Below, piece after piece: positions 1-8,219 of a stretch of 22,446 nucleotides of DNA (positions are counted from its first letter, which is position 1; the number at the start of each line of letters is the position of its first letter). The notes under the pieces were generated by a model. The model did not search any database. It had not been told where the DNA came from and saw only the letters and a program-made list of their open reading frames with translations. The stretch is taken from the NCBI RefSeq assembly GCF_937997465.1, contig NZ_CALKTQ010000290.1, positions 1-22,446 on the forward strand, read 5' to 3'. Made by a program: the position numbers and the translations under genes. The DNA is from an uncultured Campylobacter sp. (lineage in GTDB: Bacteria; Campylobacterota; Campylobacteria; Campylobacterales; Campylobacteraceae).

Positions 1-52
1 TAGGCGGCTGTTAACCGCTTGGTCGCTGGTTCGAATCCAGCATCCGGAGCCA
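1..52 (+). tRNA. tRNA-Asn (GTT), 3' part only
   Basis: The window opens inside a tRNA gene. The anticodon loop CTGTTAA, with anticodon GTT (Asn), is flanked by a 5-bp stem (GGCGG with CCGCT, one G-T wobble). The T-arm carries GGTTCGAATCC, and the 3' acceptor strand TCCGGA is followed by discriminator G and an encoded CCA at 50-52. The 5' acceptor strand and D-arm lie upstream of the window. An AT-rich block of accessory genes begins directly downstream, so this tRNA may mark the left edge of an island. Confidence 0.93.
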
Positions 53-264
53 CTTAAATTTCCTAATCCTTAAGTTAGTAAAATATAAAATCTTAGTGCA
101 AAATACTTTTTATATATTAAGCTCTATAAAAAATGCCTTTCGTAAATTTACTGAAAACGCAAGCATATTAAATATAGTAACTCGTTTGTATTGTAAAAAT
201 GATATAAAATTCACATACAAAACATATATTTACATTAATGTGGACATAAATCCGTCCTCTTTGC

Positions 265-274
265 ATAGTAAAAT
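265..274 (+). promoter_or_regulatory. Candidate -10 region for the AAA+ ATPase gene
   Basis: ATAGTAAAAT, with TAAAAT at 269-274, lies 26 bases upstream of the ATG at 301. The identical ten bases recur at 2394-2403 before the DUF262 operon. No clear -35 box is visible, as is usual for Campylobacter sigma-70 promoters. Using this box would start the RNA near 281. Confidence 0.45.
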
Positions 275-275
275 A

Positions 276-295
276 CCTCCAAATAAACAAGGAGG
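276..295 (+). promoter_or_regulatory. Hairpin that can sequester the Shine-Dalgarno sequence
   Basis: CCTCC at 276-280 is exactly complementary to the GGAGG Shine-Dalgarno core at 291-295. The loop between them is 10 bases and A-rich (AAATAAACAA). In an RNA that includes position 276, the ribosome binding site of the ATPase gene would be paired. RNA starting from the nearest -10 box (269-274) would begin near 281 and lack the left arm, so the hairpin matters only for transcripts from farther upstream, including read-through from the tRNA. Confidence 0.45.
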
Positions 296-300
296 CACTA

Positions 301-2328
301 ATGAAGAACAGAAATTTATTCGTAGATAGCGAGATATATGACCTTGCCAGTCTTTGGATACTCAGAGCGATATTTTGTGCTGGAGCACAAAGAGAATTTC
401 TAAAATCCAAATATGGCAACCTTTTGGAATTTTTAGAGATTAATTCGGACGAGCCAACCCAGCAAGATATTAAAACCCTAAAAGATAAACTTGCTGTTCT
501 TGAGAAAAGCAAAATTTCATGCGAGTCAAAAGAGCTCGAATATAATTTAAATTTGCTTCAAGCAAATTTAGGTTTAAACGATACCGAAAAGGCTATTTTG
601 AGGTTCGTCGCGATTATGTTTAATTACGAAATCGTTTCGGACGCTTGCGAGCTGACAGAAAATTTAAACGATAGGCAGGCTGCAAAAGCCATATCTCAGA
701 TATTAAATTTAAACTTTATTGACGTGCAAAAAGCTTTTAAAAAAGATGGAATTTTTGCTAAAACTTCACTTATAAAATTAGATATCTACGGACGCAATTT
801 AAGATCAAAAATTGACGTGATAAATAACGACTTCATAGGCGCTTTATTTGTTAAATGCGAAAGCATAGACGAAATTTTTGCAAGCACCATAAAACCTTGT
901 AGCAATACAAATTTAACTCTTAAGAATTATGCTCATATTAAAGATGATACGCAAATTTTAATCTCTTTTTTAAAAAATACTATCCGCAAAAGACAAAAAG
1001 GCGTAAACGTACTTTTATACGGCCCTGCAGGTACAGGCAAGACCGAGCTTAGCAAGGTTTTAGCAAAAGAATTAAATTTAAAGCTTTATGAGGTTGCTTA
1101 TGGAGACGAAAGCGGATACGATAATGAAGCCCAAAGAATAAGATCTTATTGCCTCGCGCAAAACATCTTGCAAGCAGGTTCAAATTTGCTGATGTATGAT
1201 GAAGCCGAGGATGTATTTAACATAAATAACGATGAGAAAAGGCAATACGGCAAAGCCTTTATAAATAGAGCTCTTGAAACCAATGAAGTACCTACTATTT
1301 GGATTACGAATAATATTTATAGCATGGACGAGGCCGTCATTAGACGTTTTAATCTAGCCATAAAGCTTGAGGTGCCTAATAAAAACGTAAGAACGAGGAT
1401 CATCAAAGAATATAGCGCAAATTTGATAGATAATAAGCTAATCAATAAACTTGCAAAAAATGAATTTATTGCGCCCGCAATCGTTAGCAATGCAAGCTTA
1501 GTCGTTTCAAGCTTAAGTCTAAGAGATAAAAACAAGGCTTTTGAGCGCGTGATAAGCAACACTTTAAAAGCACAAGGCTACGGCACACTAGAAAAGGACA
1601 AGAAAAAAGAGAGATTAAAAGATGATCTGCCTAGCAGCTATGATCCAAATTTCGTAAACTCAAGCTGCGACCTAAACGAGCTAATGCAGGGCATAAAAGA
1701 GAGCAAAAGCGCTAGGATTTGCCTTTACGGAGTACCAGGAACCGGAAAGAGCGCATACGCTAAATTTATCGCTAAAAGCCTAAGAAGGCCTATTATCATC
1801 AAAAAAGGAAGTGAGCTTTTATCTATGTGGGTCGGCGGAACCGAGAAAAATATAGCCGAGGCTTTTAAAGAGGCTGGTAGCAAAAAAGCAGTGCTCGTAT
1901 TTGATGAAGTCGATAGCTTTTTACAAGATAGAAGCCTAGCTGCTAGAAGCTGGGAGGTAACTCAAGTAAATGAAATGCTAGTGCAGATGGAGAGCTTTAG
2001 CGGCATCTTTATCGCTACGACGAATTTGATCGATAATCTCGATAAAGCAAGTCTTAGAAGATTTGATTTAAAGCTTGAGTTCGGATATTTATTGCCAAAT
2101 CAAGCATTAAATTTATTCAAAAAGGAGTGCGCATCATTAAGGATAAAATTTGACGAAAACCTAGCTGCAAGAATTTCGGATTTAAGCTTTTTGGCACCAG
2201 GAGATTTTGCAAGCGTGCGAAGACAGGCTAAATTTAAAAGGGTTAAAAACAGTGATGATTTTTATGAGAGATTGGAACGGGAGGTGGCTTTAAAAAATGA
2301 AAAGAAAGTAAAAAGGATAGGGTTTTAG
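301..2328 (+). CDS. Tandem AAA+ ATPase (Cdc48-like two-domain architecture)
   Basis: This 675-residue protein has a helical N-terminal region (about 1-200) and two AAA+ modules. Module 1 has Walker A GPAGTGKT (241-248), Walker B LLMYDEAE (296-303, acidic pair D300/E301), a TNN sensor-like patch near 336-338 and arginines in RRF (348-350). Module 2 has Walker A GVPGTGKS (477-484), Walker B VFDEVD (533-538), TTN (573-575) and RRFD (586-589). Both sites look intact, so both probably hydrolyse ATP. The most likely role is a hexameric unfoldase or remodeller, but no protease domain is fused and the substrate is unknown. The ATG at 301 follows AAGGAGG closely. Its -10 word is shared with the DUF262 operon 100 bases downstream, which hints at joint regulation. 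The specific function is not recognised. Confidence 0.85.
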   Translation: MKNRNLFVDSEIYDLASLWILRAIFCAGAQREFLKSKYGNLLEFLEINSDEPTQQDIKTLKDKLAVLEKSKISCESKELEYNLNLLQANLGLNDTEKAILRFVAIMFNYEIVSDACELTENLNDRQAAKAISQILNLNFIDVQKAFKKDGIFAKTSLIKLDIYGRNLRSKIDVINNDFIGALFVKCESIDEIFASTIKPCSNTNLTLKNYAHIKDDTQILISFLKNTIRKRQKGVNVLLYGPAGTGKTELSKVLAKELNLKLYEVAYGDESGYDNEAQRIRSYCLAQNILQAGSNLLMYDEAEDVFNINNDEKRQYGKAFINRALETNEVPTIWITNNIYSMDEAVIRRFNLAIKLEVPNKNVRTRIIKEYSANLIDNKLINKLAKNEFIAPAIVSNASLVVSSLSLRDKNKAFERVISNTLKAQGYGTLEKDKKKERLKDDLPSSYDPNFVNSSCDLNELMQGIKESKSARICLYGVPGTGKSAYAKFIAKSLRRPIIIKKGSELLSMWVGGTEKNIAEAFKEAGSKKAVLVFDEVDSFLQDRSLAARSWEVTQVNEMLVQMESFSGIFIATTNLIDNLDKASLRRFDLKLEFGYLLPNQALNLFKKECASLRIKFDENLAARISDLSFLAPGDFASVRRQAKFKRVKNSDDFYERLEREVALKNEKKVKRIGF

Positions 2329-2393
2329 CAACACAACTAGCGGAATTAAAATGGTATCATTTTTATTTAAAGGATAAAAATTTTAGGCTTTTT

Positions 2394-2422
2394 ATAGTAA
2401 AATTTTAAAAGATTTAAGGAGA
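2394..2422 (+). promoter_or_regulatory. Candidate promoter and ribosome binding site of the DUF262 operon
   Basis: ATAGTAAAAT at 2394-2403 (TAAAAT -10 box at 2398-2403) lies in the 100-base gap after the ATPase gene. It is followed by AAGGAGA at 2416-2422 and the ATG at 2429. The ten-base match to 265-274 is exact. Confidence 0.5.
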
Positions 2423-2428
2423 AATACT

Positions 2429-3781
2429 ATGACAAATGACGACAATGAGCAGAATAATTACATTTTAAGTGCAGATGGCATACTAAGTAGCGCAAATTAT
2501 CAAATCCCGTACTACCAACGCCCATATGTATGGAGTGAGGATTTGGCTTTAGGACTGCTTTCAAGCATTAAAAGATCGTTTAAGAATGGAAGCTCTAATG
2601 AAATTTTACTAGGGCACATAATTTTGCATAAGGAAGCACATGAAAACAAAGAATCAATTAACAATATAGTCGATGGGCAGCAACGTATAACTACGCTAGC
2701 TCTTATTTTAAAAGCCCTGGGTGATAATGAAGTGCCTTTTTTAGATAATAAAATAAATTTCTTATCGCATAAGGCTTTGAAAAGAAATTTCGATCTCTTG
2801 AAAGCGGAGTGCGACAATATCAAAGACAAAGAAAAATTTATAAGTTACATAAAGAATAGAGTCGAATTTACATATATAAAGACAGGAAATTTAGACGAAG
2901 CATTTTTATACTTTGATACGCACAATACCAGTGGTAGAGCTCTTAGCGAAGCGGACTTACTCAAAAACCACCACCTAATGTTTATGGATGAGACAAAATC
3001 AAAGCAACTAATGCTTCACTACGCTAAAAAATGGAATGAGTATTCTTTATACGACATTAATACATCTTGGTTTTTGAGAGAAAATTTGATATTCCGCACA
3101 TTAAGAAGCGCACTATATATAAGACGAACTAAAACTGACGCTTTTAATCCATATAGAACTTTTGGTTATTATGGTGCAGATGAAGAGTGGTATAAGTTTA
3201 ATTATTCTATTTTTGAGGAATTTAAAAACCACTTTGATGAGAAAATCAAAATTTACAAAAGCAATATATCGCTCACGGATGATATTCTTGGAGGGGCGAG
3301 CTTTTTTGAATATGTTTTTAAGTATTGCGATATTTTAAAATACATTGAAAGTAATTTCATATATTTTCATGAATATTTTACGGGATGTAGCTATCTAAAT
3401 CATGCTTGCCACGTAGTTTTGCTATTTATTGCCGACAAGTTTAGTATCAAGGCATTAGACGAGGTTGCAAATTTAGTGTTTTTAAATATATTTGGCGTCG
3501 CCTGCGGATATGATAGAATTTCTGGCGATAGTCCGCGGATAATAGTTCAACGGCTTTTACAGCTTACTGATACCTCAAGCACATTGGAAACTCTGAAAGT
3601 AAAAATAGAAAAAGAGTTAAAAACTAATGCAGAAATATCGAAGATTTTGCCCAAAAATCGAGAAAAGCATTATAATAGGATAAAGGACAAGACAAAGTAC
3701 ACCAGGGACTACATGGCCGATAATTCTTTTAATATTATAAATTTTGAAGGAGAAGAAGATGGAAGAAGCAAAAGCAAATAA
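2429..3781 (+). CDS. DUF262 (GmrS-like) protein without DUF1524 nuclease domain
   Basis: This 450-residue protein shows the DUF262 hallmarks: YQIPYYQRPYVW (24-35), LGHII (61-65) and IVDGQQRITT (80-89). A later block around DTHNTSGRALSEADLLKNHH is typical of the family. In the GmrSD type IV restriction family, DUF262 is a ParB-like nucleotide-binding and hydrolysing domain, and DUF1524 is an HNH-type nuclease. No His/Asn DUF1524 motif is visible in the C-terminal half here, so this copy should lack cleavage activity and may be a regulator or NTP-binding partner of the next protein. The next gene starts inside its 3' end (23-bp overlap), implying coupled translation. The start is set by AAGGAGA seven bases upstream. 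A role in phage or modified-DNA restriction is inferred from family and neighbours. Confidence 0.85.
   Translation: MTNDDNEQNNYILSADGILSSANYQIPYYQRPYVWSEDLALGLLSSIKRSFKNGSSNEILLGHIILHKEAHENKESINNIVDGQQRITTLALILKALGDNEVPFLDNKINFLSHKALKRNFDLLKAECDNIKDKEKFISYIKNRVEFTYIKTGNLDEAFLYFDTHNTSGRALSEADLLKNHHLMFMDETKSKQLMLHYAKKWNEYSLYDINTSWFLRENLIFRTLRSALYIRRTKTDAFNPYRTFGYYGADEEWYKFNYSIFEEFKNHFDEKIKIYKSNISLTDDILGGASFFEYVFKYCDILKYIESNFIYFHEYFTGCSYLNHACHVVLLFIADKFSIKALDEVANLVFLNIFGVACGYDRISGDSPRIIVQRLLQLTDTSSTLETLKVKIEKELKTNAEISKILPKNREKHYNRIKDKTKYTRDYMADNSFNIINFEGEEDGRSKSK
3746..3753 (+). promoter_or_regulatory. Shine-Dalgarno that fixes the start of the second DUF262 gene
   Basis: GAAGGAGA precedes the ATG at 3759 by five bases. 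A longer frame could begin at TTG 3744, but that codon overlaps this Shine-Dalgarno sequence, so ATG 3759 is the better start. The site lies inside the 3' end of the preceding gene. Confidence 0.7.
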
Positions 3782-5480
3782 TCGTACTATACACAGCATA
3801 AAGAGTTATAAATTTGAAATACCTTTTTACCAAAGGGCGTATTCTTGGAGAAAGCAGGATATTGAAAAACTAATAAGCGATATAAACGGCAAAGAAGGGC
3901 ACTATCTCGGCAATATCGTAGTTAAGAAGAATGATGATAAATTTATCGTCATAGATGGACAGCAAAGACTTACTACTATTTATATTATTTTTATGGCTTT
4001 AGGAGTAAAAGAAAAACCGTTTGAACTAAGCTATGAAATAGATAGTAGCGATGGCGAAAAACTAAAAAACTTTAACGTAAATGAACGCAAATATGTAAAT
4101 AGACAAATTTTAGATGCCATCCTTTTTGCTAGTAACAATGAAATTTTGTGTAAAGATAGTTTCGAAAAGAATATAAATTCGGCTATTTTTACGATGACTA
4201 TTATCCCAGAAACTGTCAAAGCTACTGAATATTTTGAACTAGTTAACACAAAAAGCATTCAGCTTGAAAATCATCAAGCTTTAAAGGCTAGATTTTTAAG
4301 TAATATTAAAGATAACTATGCAGACGTAGCAAGAAAATGGGATATGATCTCAAATATGGACGAAAAATATAAAGATCAAATTTTAGAAAGAAATCAAGCA
4401 GATTTGCCTATCGAACCAAAAACAATAAGAGAGCTTTTGGAATCAGATTTTAATGGCAAAGAAGAAAAACAAACCGAAACGAATTCTGATGCAAAAAGCC
4501 TAGTAAAATTCCCAGTATTTTTACTTCTAGTTTTGAAGGTGTTTGTTGCCAAAAACGGCTTGAATGTGGATTCTGAGAATAAGGTGGACCCTAAGAATAA
4601 GATTATCATAGACAAAGATAAACTTTTGGGGGAATTTGAAAAAGTTTTTAGAGAAAAGACAAATTTGCACTATGAGTTTATTGCTTTTTTAGAAAGTATG
4701 CGTAAAAAATTTGATGAATTCGTCTATAGAGATGACGAGATGAAAAACAAAATATTGCTAAATTTGCAAAGATTATTTTACTATACTAGCGAATACGACA
4801 AGCCTGAATTTATCGCCGCACTTTTGGCTTTCTTAGACAAAAACTCACTAGATGCTTGTAATGATAAAAATACACAAAAGGTTATTGAATTTCTCGAGCA
4901 ATTGGATAACGAGCTGGCAAAGAGTGCTTTAAAAAAGAATGAATCTCGTAAAATAGTAGAAACTATAAATGACGTTATAGGAAAAATTTATAAAGGCGAA
5001 AGTCTGGAAACGCCAGTACTTGAAAAAATCGACTCTAAATTTTTAGATACTGGAACAGCAGTACCGTACTATTGGTTCTATAGGCTAGAATACCTACTTT
5101 GGCGAGATTTTAATAGTTTAAGTGCTTGTGATACTTGCGCGGATGATATAAAAAAAGTATTTCCTAAATTTAATAGAGATGAATATCTAATCAAATCCCA
5201 AGACACGGTGGAACATATGTGGGCAACAAATTTGCAAGAAAATAACAAAGCACTAGATGATTTTGGGAATTTGGCCTTAATAAGAAAGGATTTTAACTCT
5301 AGTTTAAGCGATTATGATTTTGGTGAGAAGTTAAAAATGATAAAGGAAAGCCCAAGCTCGAGTATAAAAATGCTAATATTTTACGCATCGCAAAAGGGAT
5401 ACGATAAGGATATAATCGGTAGACTCGGCGATGAAATGAAGAAAATTCTTTTTCAAGGCATAACAAATGACCCTCTCTAA
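3759..5480 (+). CDS. DUF262 + DUF1524-like (GmrSD-family) nuclease
   Basis: From ATG 3759 the product is 573 residues; TTG 3744 would add five. The N-terminal DUF262 domain has FEIPFYQRAYSW (19-30), YLGNIVV (49-55) and VIDGQQRLTT (64-73). The C-terminus carries a DUF1524-like HNH core: VEHMW (His 486), GNLALI (from 503), N513 and the pattern LSxYxFxEK (about 516-524). The usual HxxP proline is replaced, giving HMWA, so the nuclease may be divergent. It is therefore the probable effector of the DUF262 pair, cutting DNA after NTP-dependent recognition. It overlaps the upstream DUF262 gene by 23 bp and the downstream DUF2779 gene by 14 bp, so the three form one translationally coupled unit. Assignment to the GmrSD family is firm; the target (for example glucosylated cytosines) is not known. 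Confidence 0.85.
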   Translation: MEEAKANNRTIHSIKSYKFEIPFYQRAYSWRKQDIEKLISDINGKEGHYLGNIVVKKNDDKFIVIDGQQRLTTIYIIFMALGVKEKPFELSYEIDSSDGEKLKNFNVNERKYVNRQILDAILFASNNEILCKDSFEKNINSAIFTMTIIPETVKATEYFELVNTKSIQLENHQALKARFLSNIKDNYADVARKWDMISNMDEKYKDQILERNQADLPIEPKTIRELLESDFNGKEEKQTETNSDAKSLVKFPVFLLLVLKVFVAKNGLNVDSENKVDPKNKIIIDKDKLLGEFEKVFREKTNLHYEFIAFLESMRKKFDEFVYRDDEMKNKILLNLQRLFYYTSEYDKPEFIAALLAFLDKNSLDACNDKNTQKVIEFLEQLDNELAKSALKKNESRKIVETINDVIGKIYKGESLETPVLEKIDSKFLDTGTAVPYYWFYRLEYLLWRDFNSLSACDTCADDIKKVFPKFNRDEYLIKSQDTVEHMWATNLQENNKALDDFGNLALIRKDFNSSLSDYDFGEKLKMIKESPSSSIKMLIFYASQKGYDKDIIGRLGDEMKKILFQGITNDPL

Positions 5481-6945
5481 ATCCCTCTATATCCGTGGTC
5501 TTCAGTGTGAAAAGAGCTTGTGGCTTAAAAAGAAAAAGCCTGAAGTTTTGCAAGCTCCAGATGATAGCGCGCAGGCGGTATTTGATACCGGAACATCAGT
5601 AGGCGAGCTAGCCTGTGAGCTATTTAGCAGTGGAGAAAGGATAGAATTTAGCGGCGATTTTGACGCACAAATAGCAAAAACAAAAGAGCTTATCAAGCGC
5701 GGCACAAAGGTGATCTACGAGACCACTTTTTGCTTTGACGGCGTCCTTGTGATGGTTGATATCCTTCGCATCTGCGTGGATGGGCTTATCATCAACGAAG
5801 TAAAGAGTTCGACTTCCGTAAAAGACGTATATATCGACGATGCGGCCATTCAGTATTACGTGCTTAGCTCGCTTGGCTACAAGGTGAGCCGCGTAAATAT
5901 AATCCACATCGATAGCACCTACACAAGAGGCGAAACGCTAGAGCTTGAAAAGCTATTTTGCGTGCAGGACGTAACTGAGCAAGTAAAGCAAAAGCAGCGA
6001 GATATCCCTCAAATTTTAAATAAATTCGAAGAAATTTTAAGCCAAAACTCTGAGCCCGACATCGATATAGGCGCACATTGCTCAAATCCTTACGTTTGCG
6101 ACGCTCGGGAGTACTGCTGGCATAAGCAGCGAGCTATCCCGGAGTATAGTGTATTTGACATCTCTCGTCTAAGAAGCGGTAAAAAATTTGAGCTTTATAA
6201 AAGTGGCGTGGTTAAATTTAACGATATAAAAGATCTAAGTAAATTTAACGCCTCTCAGCAAATCCAAATAAAATCAGAAATCTCGCAAGAACAAATCATA
6301 GACAAAGATGCAATAAAAGAGTTTTTGGATACGCTCCGCTATCCGCTCTACCACCTTGACTTTGAGACATTTCAGCAGGCAGTGCCGCAGTTTGTAGGGC
6401 TTAGGCCTTACGAGCAGATACCTTTTCAGTTTTCAATCCACAAAGACGACGGCAAGAGAAATTTACAGCATTTCGAGTTTTTAGCAGAACCGGGGGCCGA
6501 TCCTAGATACGAACTAGCGCTAAATTTAATCAAATTTATCTCGCAGGATGCCTGCGTGCTAGCCTATAATATGAGCTTTGAAAAAGGAGTGATAAGACGC
6601 ATGGCGGAAGCTTATCCGCAAATCTCAAACGAGCTTATGGCTATCCACGACAATATAAAAGACCTCATGGCACCCTTTGCAAGCAAAAGCTACTACCATC
6701 CGAAAATGAAAGGTAGCTACTCCATAAAATACGTCCTGCCCGCACTCGTGCCCGAATTAGAATTGGCGTATAAGGATTTAAATTTAATCCATCACGGAGG
6801 CGAAGCTATGCAAGCATACGCCGCTATGACTTTTATGAAAGAAACAGAGCGCGAAGCTTATAAGCAGGCTCTGCTAGAATACTGTAAGCTCGATACGCTA
6901 GCAATGGTTAAAATTTTAGAAAAACTTTATGAGGCTGTGCACTAA
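5467..6945 (+). CDS. DUF2779 protein: Cas4-like Fe-S PD-(D/E)XK domain fused to DEDD exonuclease-like domain
   Basis: This is a 492-residue protein with two apparent nuclease halves. The first half resembles Cas4/AddB-type nucleases: Cys14 in RGLQCEKSLWL, D98 in VMVDIL, E111 and K113 in NEVKSS, Q129-Y130-Y131, and three late cysteines (205, 211, 217) in the pattern CxxPYxCxxxxYCW. Four cysteines in this 1+3 arrangement normally bind a 4Fe-4S cluster. The second half (about 290-490) has D298/E300 in LDFET, E372 in YNMSFEKGV and D476 in YCKLDT, a DEDD-type RNase H-fold exonuclease layout. The ATG overlaps the DUF262/DUF1524 gene by 14 bp, and AAGG lies eight bases upstream. The context suggests DNA-end processing coupled to the DUF262 pair. 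Both active sites are intact by inspection; the substrate is unknown. Confidence 0.85.
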   Translation: MTLSKSLYIRGLQCEKSLWLKKKKPEVLQAPDDSAQAVFDTGTSVGELACELFSSGERIEFSGDFDAQIAKTKELIKRGTKVIYETTFCFDGVLVMVDILRICVDGLIINEVKSSTSVKDVYIDDAAIQYYVLSSLGYKVSRVNIIHIDSTYTRGETLELEKLFCVQDVTEQVKQKQRDIPQILNKFEEILSQNSEPDIDIGAHCSNPYVCDAREYCWHKQRAIPEYSVFDISRLRSGKKFELYKSGVVKFNDIKDLSKFNASQQIQIKSEISQEQIIDKDAIKEFLDTLRYPLYHLDFETFQQAVPQFVGLRPYEQIPFQFSIHKDDGKRNLQHFEFLAEPGADPRYELALNLIKFISQDACVLAYNMSFEKGVIRRMAEAYPQISNELMAIHDNIKDLMAPFASKSYYHPKMKGSYSIKYVLPALVPELELAYKDLNLIHHGGEAMQAYAAMTFMKETEREAYKQALLEYCKLDTLAMVKILEKLYEAVH

Positions 6946-6970
6946 GACAAAAAATGCCTAGTTTGTCTGC

Positions 6971-7000
6971 TATAATGCTTTAAAATTTTAAAGGAGGAGA
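6971..7000 (+). promoter_or_regulatory. Internal promoter and ribosome binding site of the nuclease-Sir2 unit
   Basis: A consensus TATAAT lies at 6971-6976 and a strong AAGGAGGAGA at 6991-7000, in the 56-base gap before ATG 7002. This suggests a second transcription start inside the island, although read-through from the DUF262 operon remains possible. Confidence 0.6.
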
Positions 7001-7001
7001 T

Positions 7002-8216
7002 ATGGATATAGAGAAATTTGAATCTATGCTAAAGCAAATCAAAGTCTTAAGCGATAAGCTAGAAGTGAAAAAGCTGCGCGGCAATAATGACTACAATCTA
7101 TTTTTGGCGCTTTTTGACGCTAGCGACGAAGTGAGGTTGCACTCGCGCTTTATCTGCTCGCTACTCGATCCGAACTCGCCGCATTATCAAAAAGAGCTAT
7201 TTTTGGAGCTTTTTATAAAAGCATGCGGGCTAGAGGATTTTGGGCTAAATTCGCAAATCGCAAAAGTCTATAAAGAATATGAGAATATCGATATCTACAT
7301 AACTGACGGCACGAAGCATATTATTTTAGAAAATAAAATTTATGCCGGCGATCAAGAGACTCAGATTAAAAGATATATAAAAACTATCCAACAAGAAAAC
7401 GGCAATGAAGCTGAAATTTACGTGCTGTTTTTATCACCGCAAGGGCGCGAGCCTACCGGCTATAGCCTAGACGGACTAAAAATCAAAGACGGCAGAATTT
7501 CAAACGAGAAGGGCGATGAAATCGCTAAATTTAAGGCGATTTCATACGACAAAGAGATAATGGCGTGGCTTGGCTTATGCCTTGATGAGGCTGGAAATTT
7601 GGCAAATTTAGCCGCCGTGATATCGCAATACAAAAACGTAATTGAAAAAATTTACGGAAAATATAAAGGACTAGAGATGGATACCGAGGAAATAAGTAAG
7701 ATAATACTAGAAAACTATGATATAGTCGATGAAATAAGAAACAAATACTTTGATATAGCCAATGCAAATAGGCTTAATGAATTTATGTTAAACGTAAAAA
7801 CTGAGCTCGAAAAAAGGCTACCGCAAGAATGGTGCGTGGAGACAAGGGATGCTGATGCGAGTAGACGTCATTTTGCGCCCTTATATGTTTATAAGCGCAG
7901 TTGGGATGATGGCTTCTTGCTAACCTTTGCTTTAGAATTTGACAGTAAAAATTTTTTATATCCTTATATAGGACTTACCTATGACGAAGGCAGGATTAAG
8001 AAGGAGCGTATAGAGAACATACAGGCGGGTTTCACGTTTGGCGAATGGAAAGTTGGTACAAGATTTGCGAGATGGAAATGGCTAAAAAAAGATCAGTTCC
8101 TAAGAGAGATAATTATCAATAAGTACAGCGAAACCGAGCTGGTAGATGAGCTAATAAAAATGAAAGACGAGCTAGAGTCGCTAGCCGATGAAATCGCTAA
8201 ACTAATCGAGGCATAA
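7002..8216 (+). CDS. PD-(D/E)XK nuclease family protein (PDDEXK_4-like)
   Basis: This 404-residue protein has a PD-(D/E)XK core near its N-terminus. The segment DEVRLHSRFICSLLDP (42-57) contains the conserved E43 and H47. IDIYI follows with D97. IILENKIYAGDQ (107-118) supplies E110 and K112 plus the DQxxQIxRY helix. This matches the family often annotated PDDEXK_4 (PF14281), which recurs in phage-defence neighbourhoods. The C-terminal half, rich in aromatic and charged residues, shows no domain I recognise and may bind a partner or DNA. The gene is preceded by its own TATAAT and is separated from the sirtuin gene by only three bases, suggesting co-expression. Nuclease activity is inferred from intact motif residues. 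Confidence 0.82.
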   Translation: MDIEKFESMLKQIKVLSDKLEVKKLRGNNDYNLFLALFDASDEVRLHSRFICSLLDPNSPHYQKELFLELFIKACGLEDFGLNSQIAKVYKEYENIDIYITDGTKHIILENKIYAGDQETQIKRYIKTIQQENGNEAEIYVLFLSPQGREPTGYSLDGLKIKDGRISNEKGDEIAKFKAISYDKEIMAWLGLCLDEAGNLANLAAVISQYKNVIEKIYGKYKGLEMDTEEISKIILENYDIVDEIRNKYFDIANANRLNEFMLNVKTELEKRLPQEWCVETRDADASRRHFAPLYVYKRSWDDGFLLTFALEFDSKNFLYPYIGLTYDEGRIKKERIENIQAGFTFGEWKVGTRFARWKWLKKDQFLREIIINKYSETELVDELIKMKDELESLADEIAKLIEA

Positions 8217-8219
8217 GTC

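Larger units (their letters stand above)
53..300. other. AT-rich intergenic region after tRNA-Asn
   Basis: There is no convincing gene here. A GTG-initiated 77-codon frame (96-329) lacks a ribosome binding site and overlaps the start of the ATPase gene. The stretch holds -10-like words: TAGTAAAAT at 76-84, TATAAAAT at 203-210 and TAAAAT at 269-274. It ends in the Shine-Dalgarno hairpin described separately. Confidence 0.6.

Noticed and set aside
96..329. 77-codon frame before and overlapping the ATPase gene
   Set aside because: It begins with GTG without a ribosome binding site, has AT-driven composition, and overlaps the real start at 301.
3744..3758. TTG start for the second DUF262 gene
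   Set aside because: The codon lies on the Shine-Dalgarno sequence that serves ATG 3759, so ATG is preferred.
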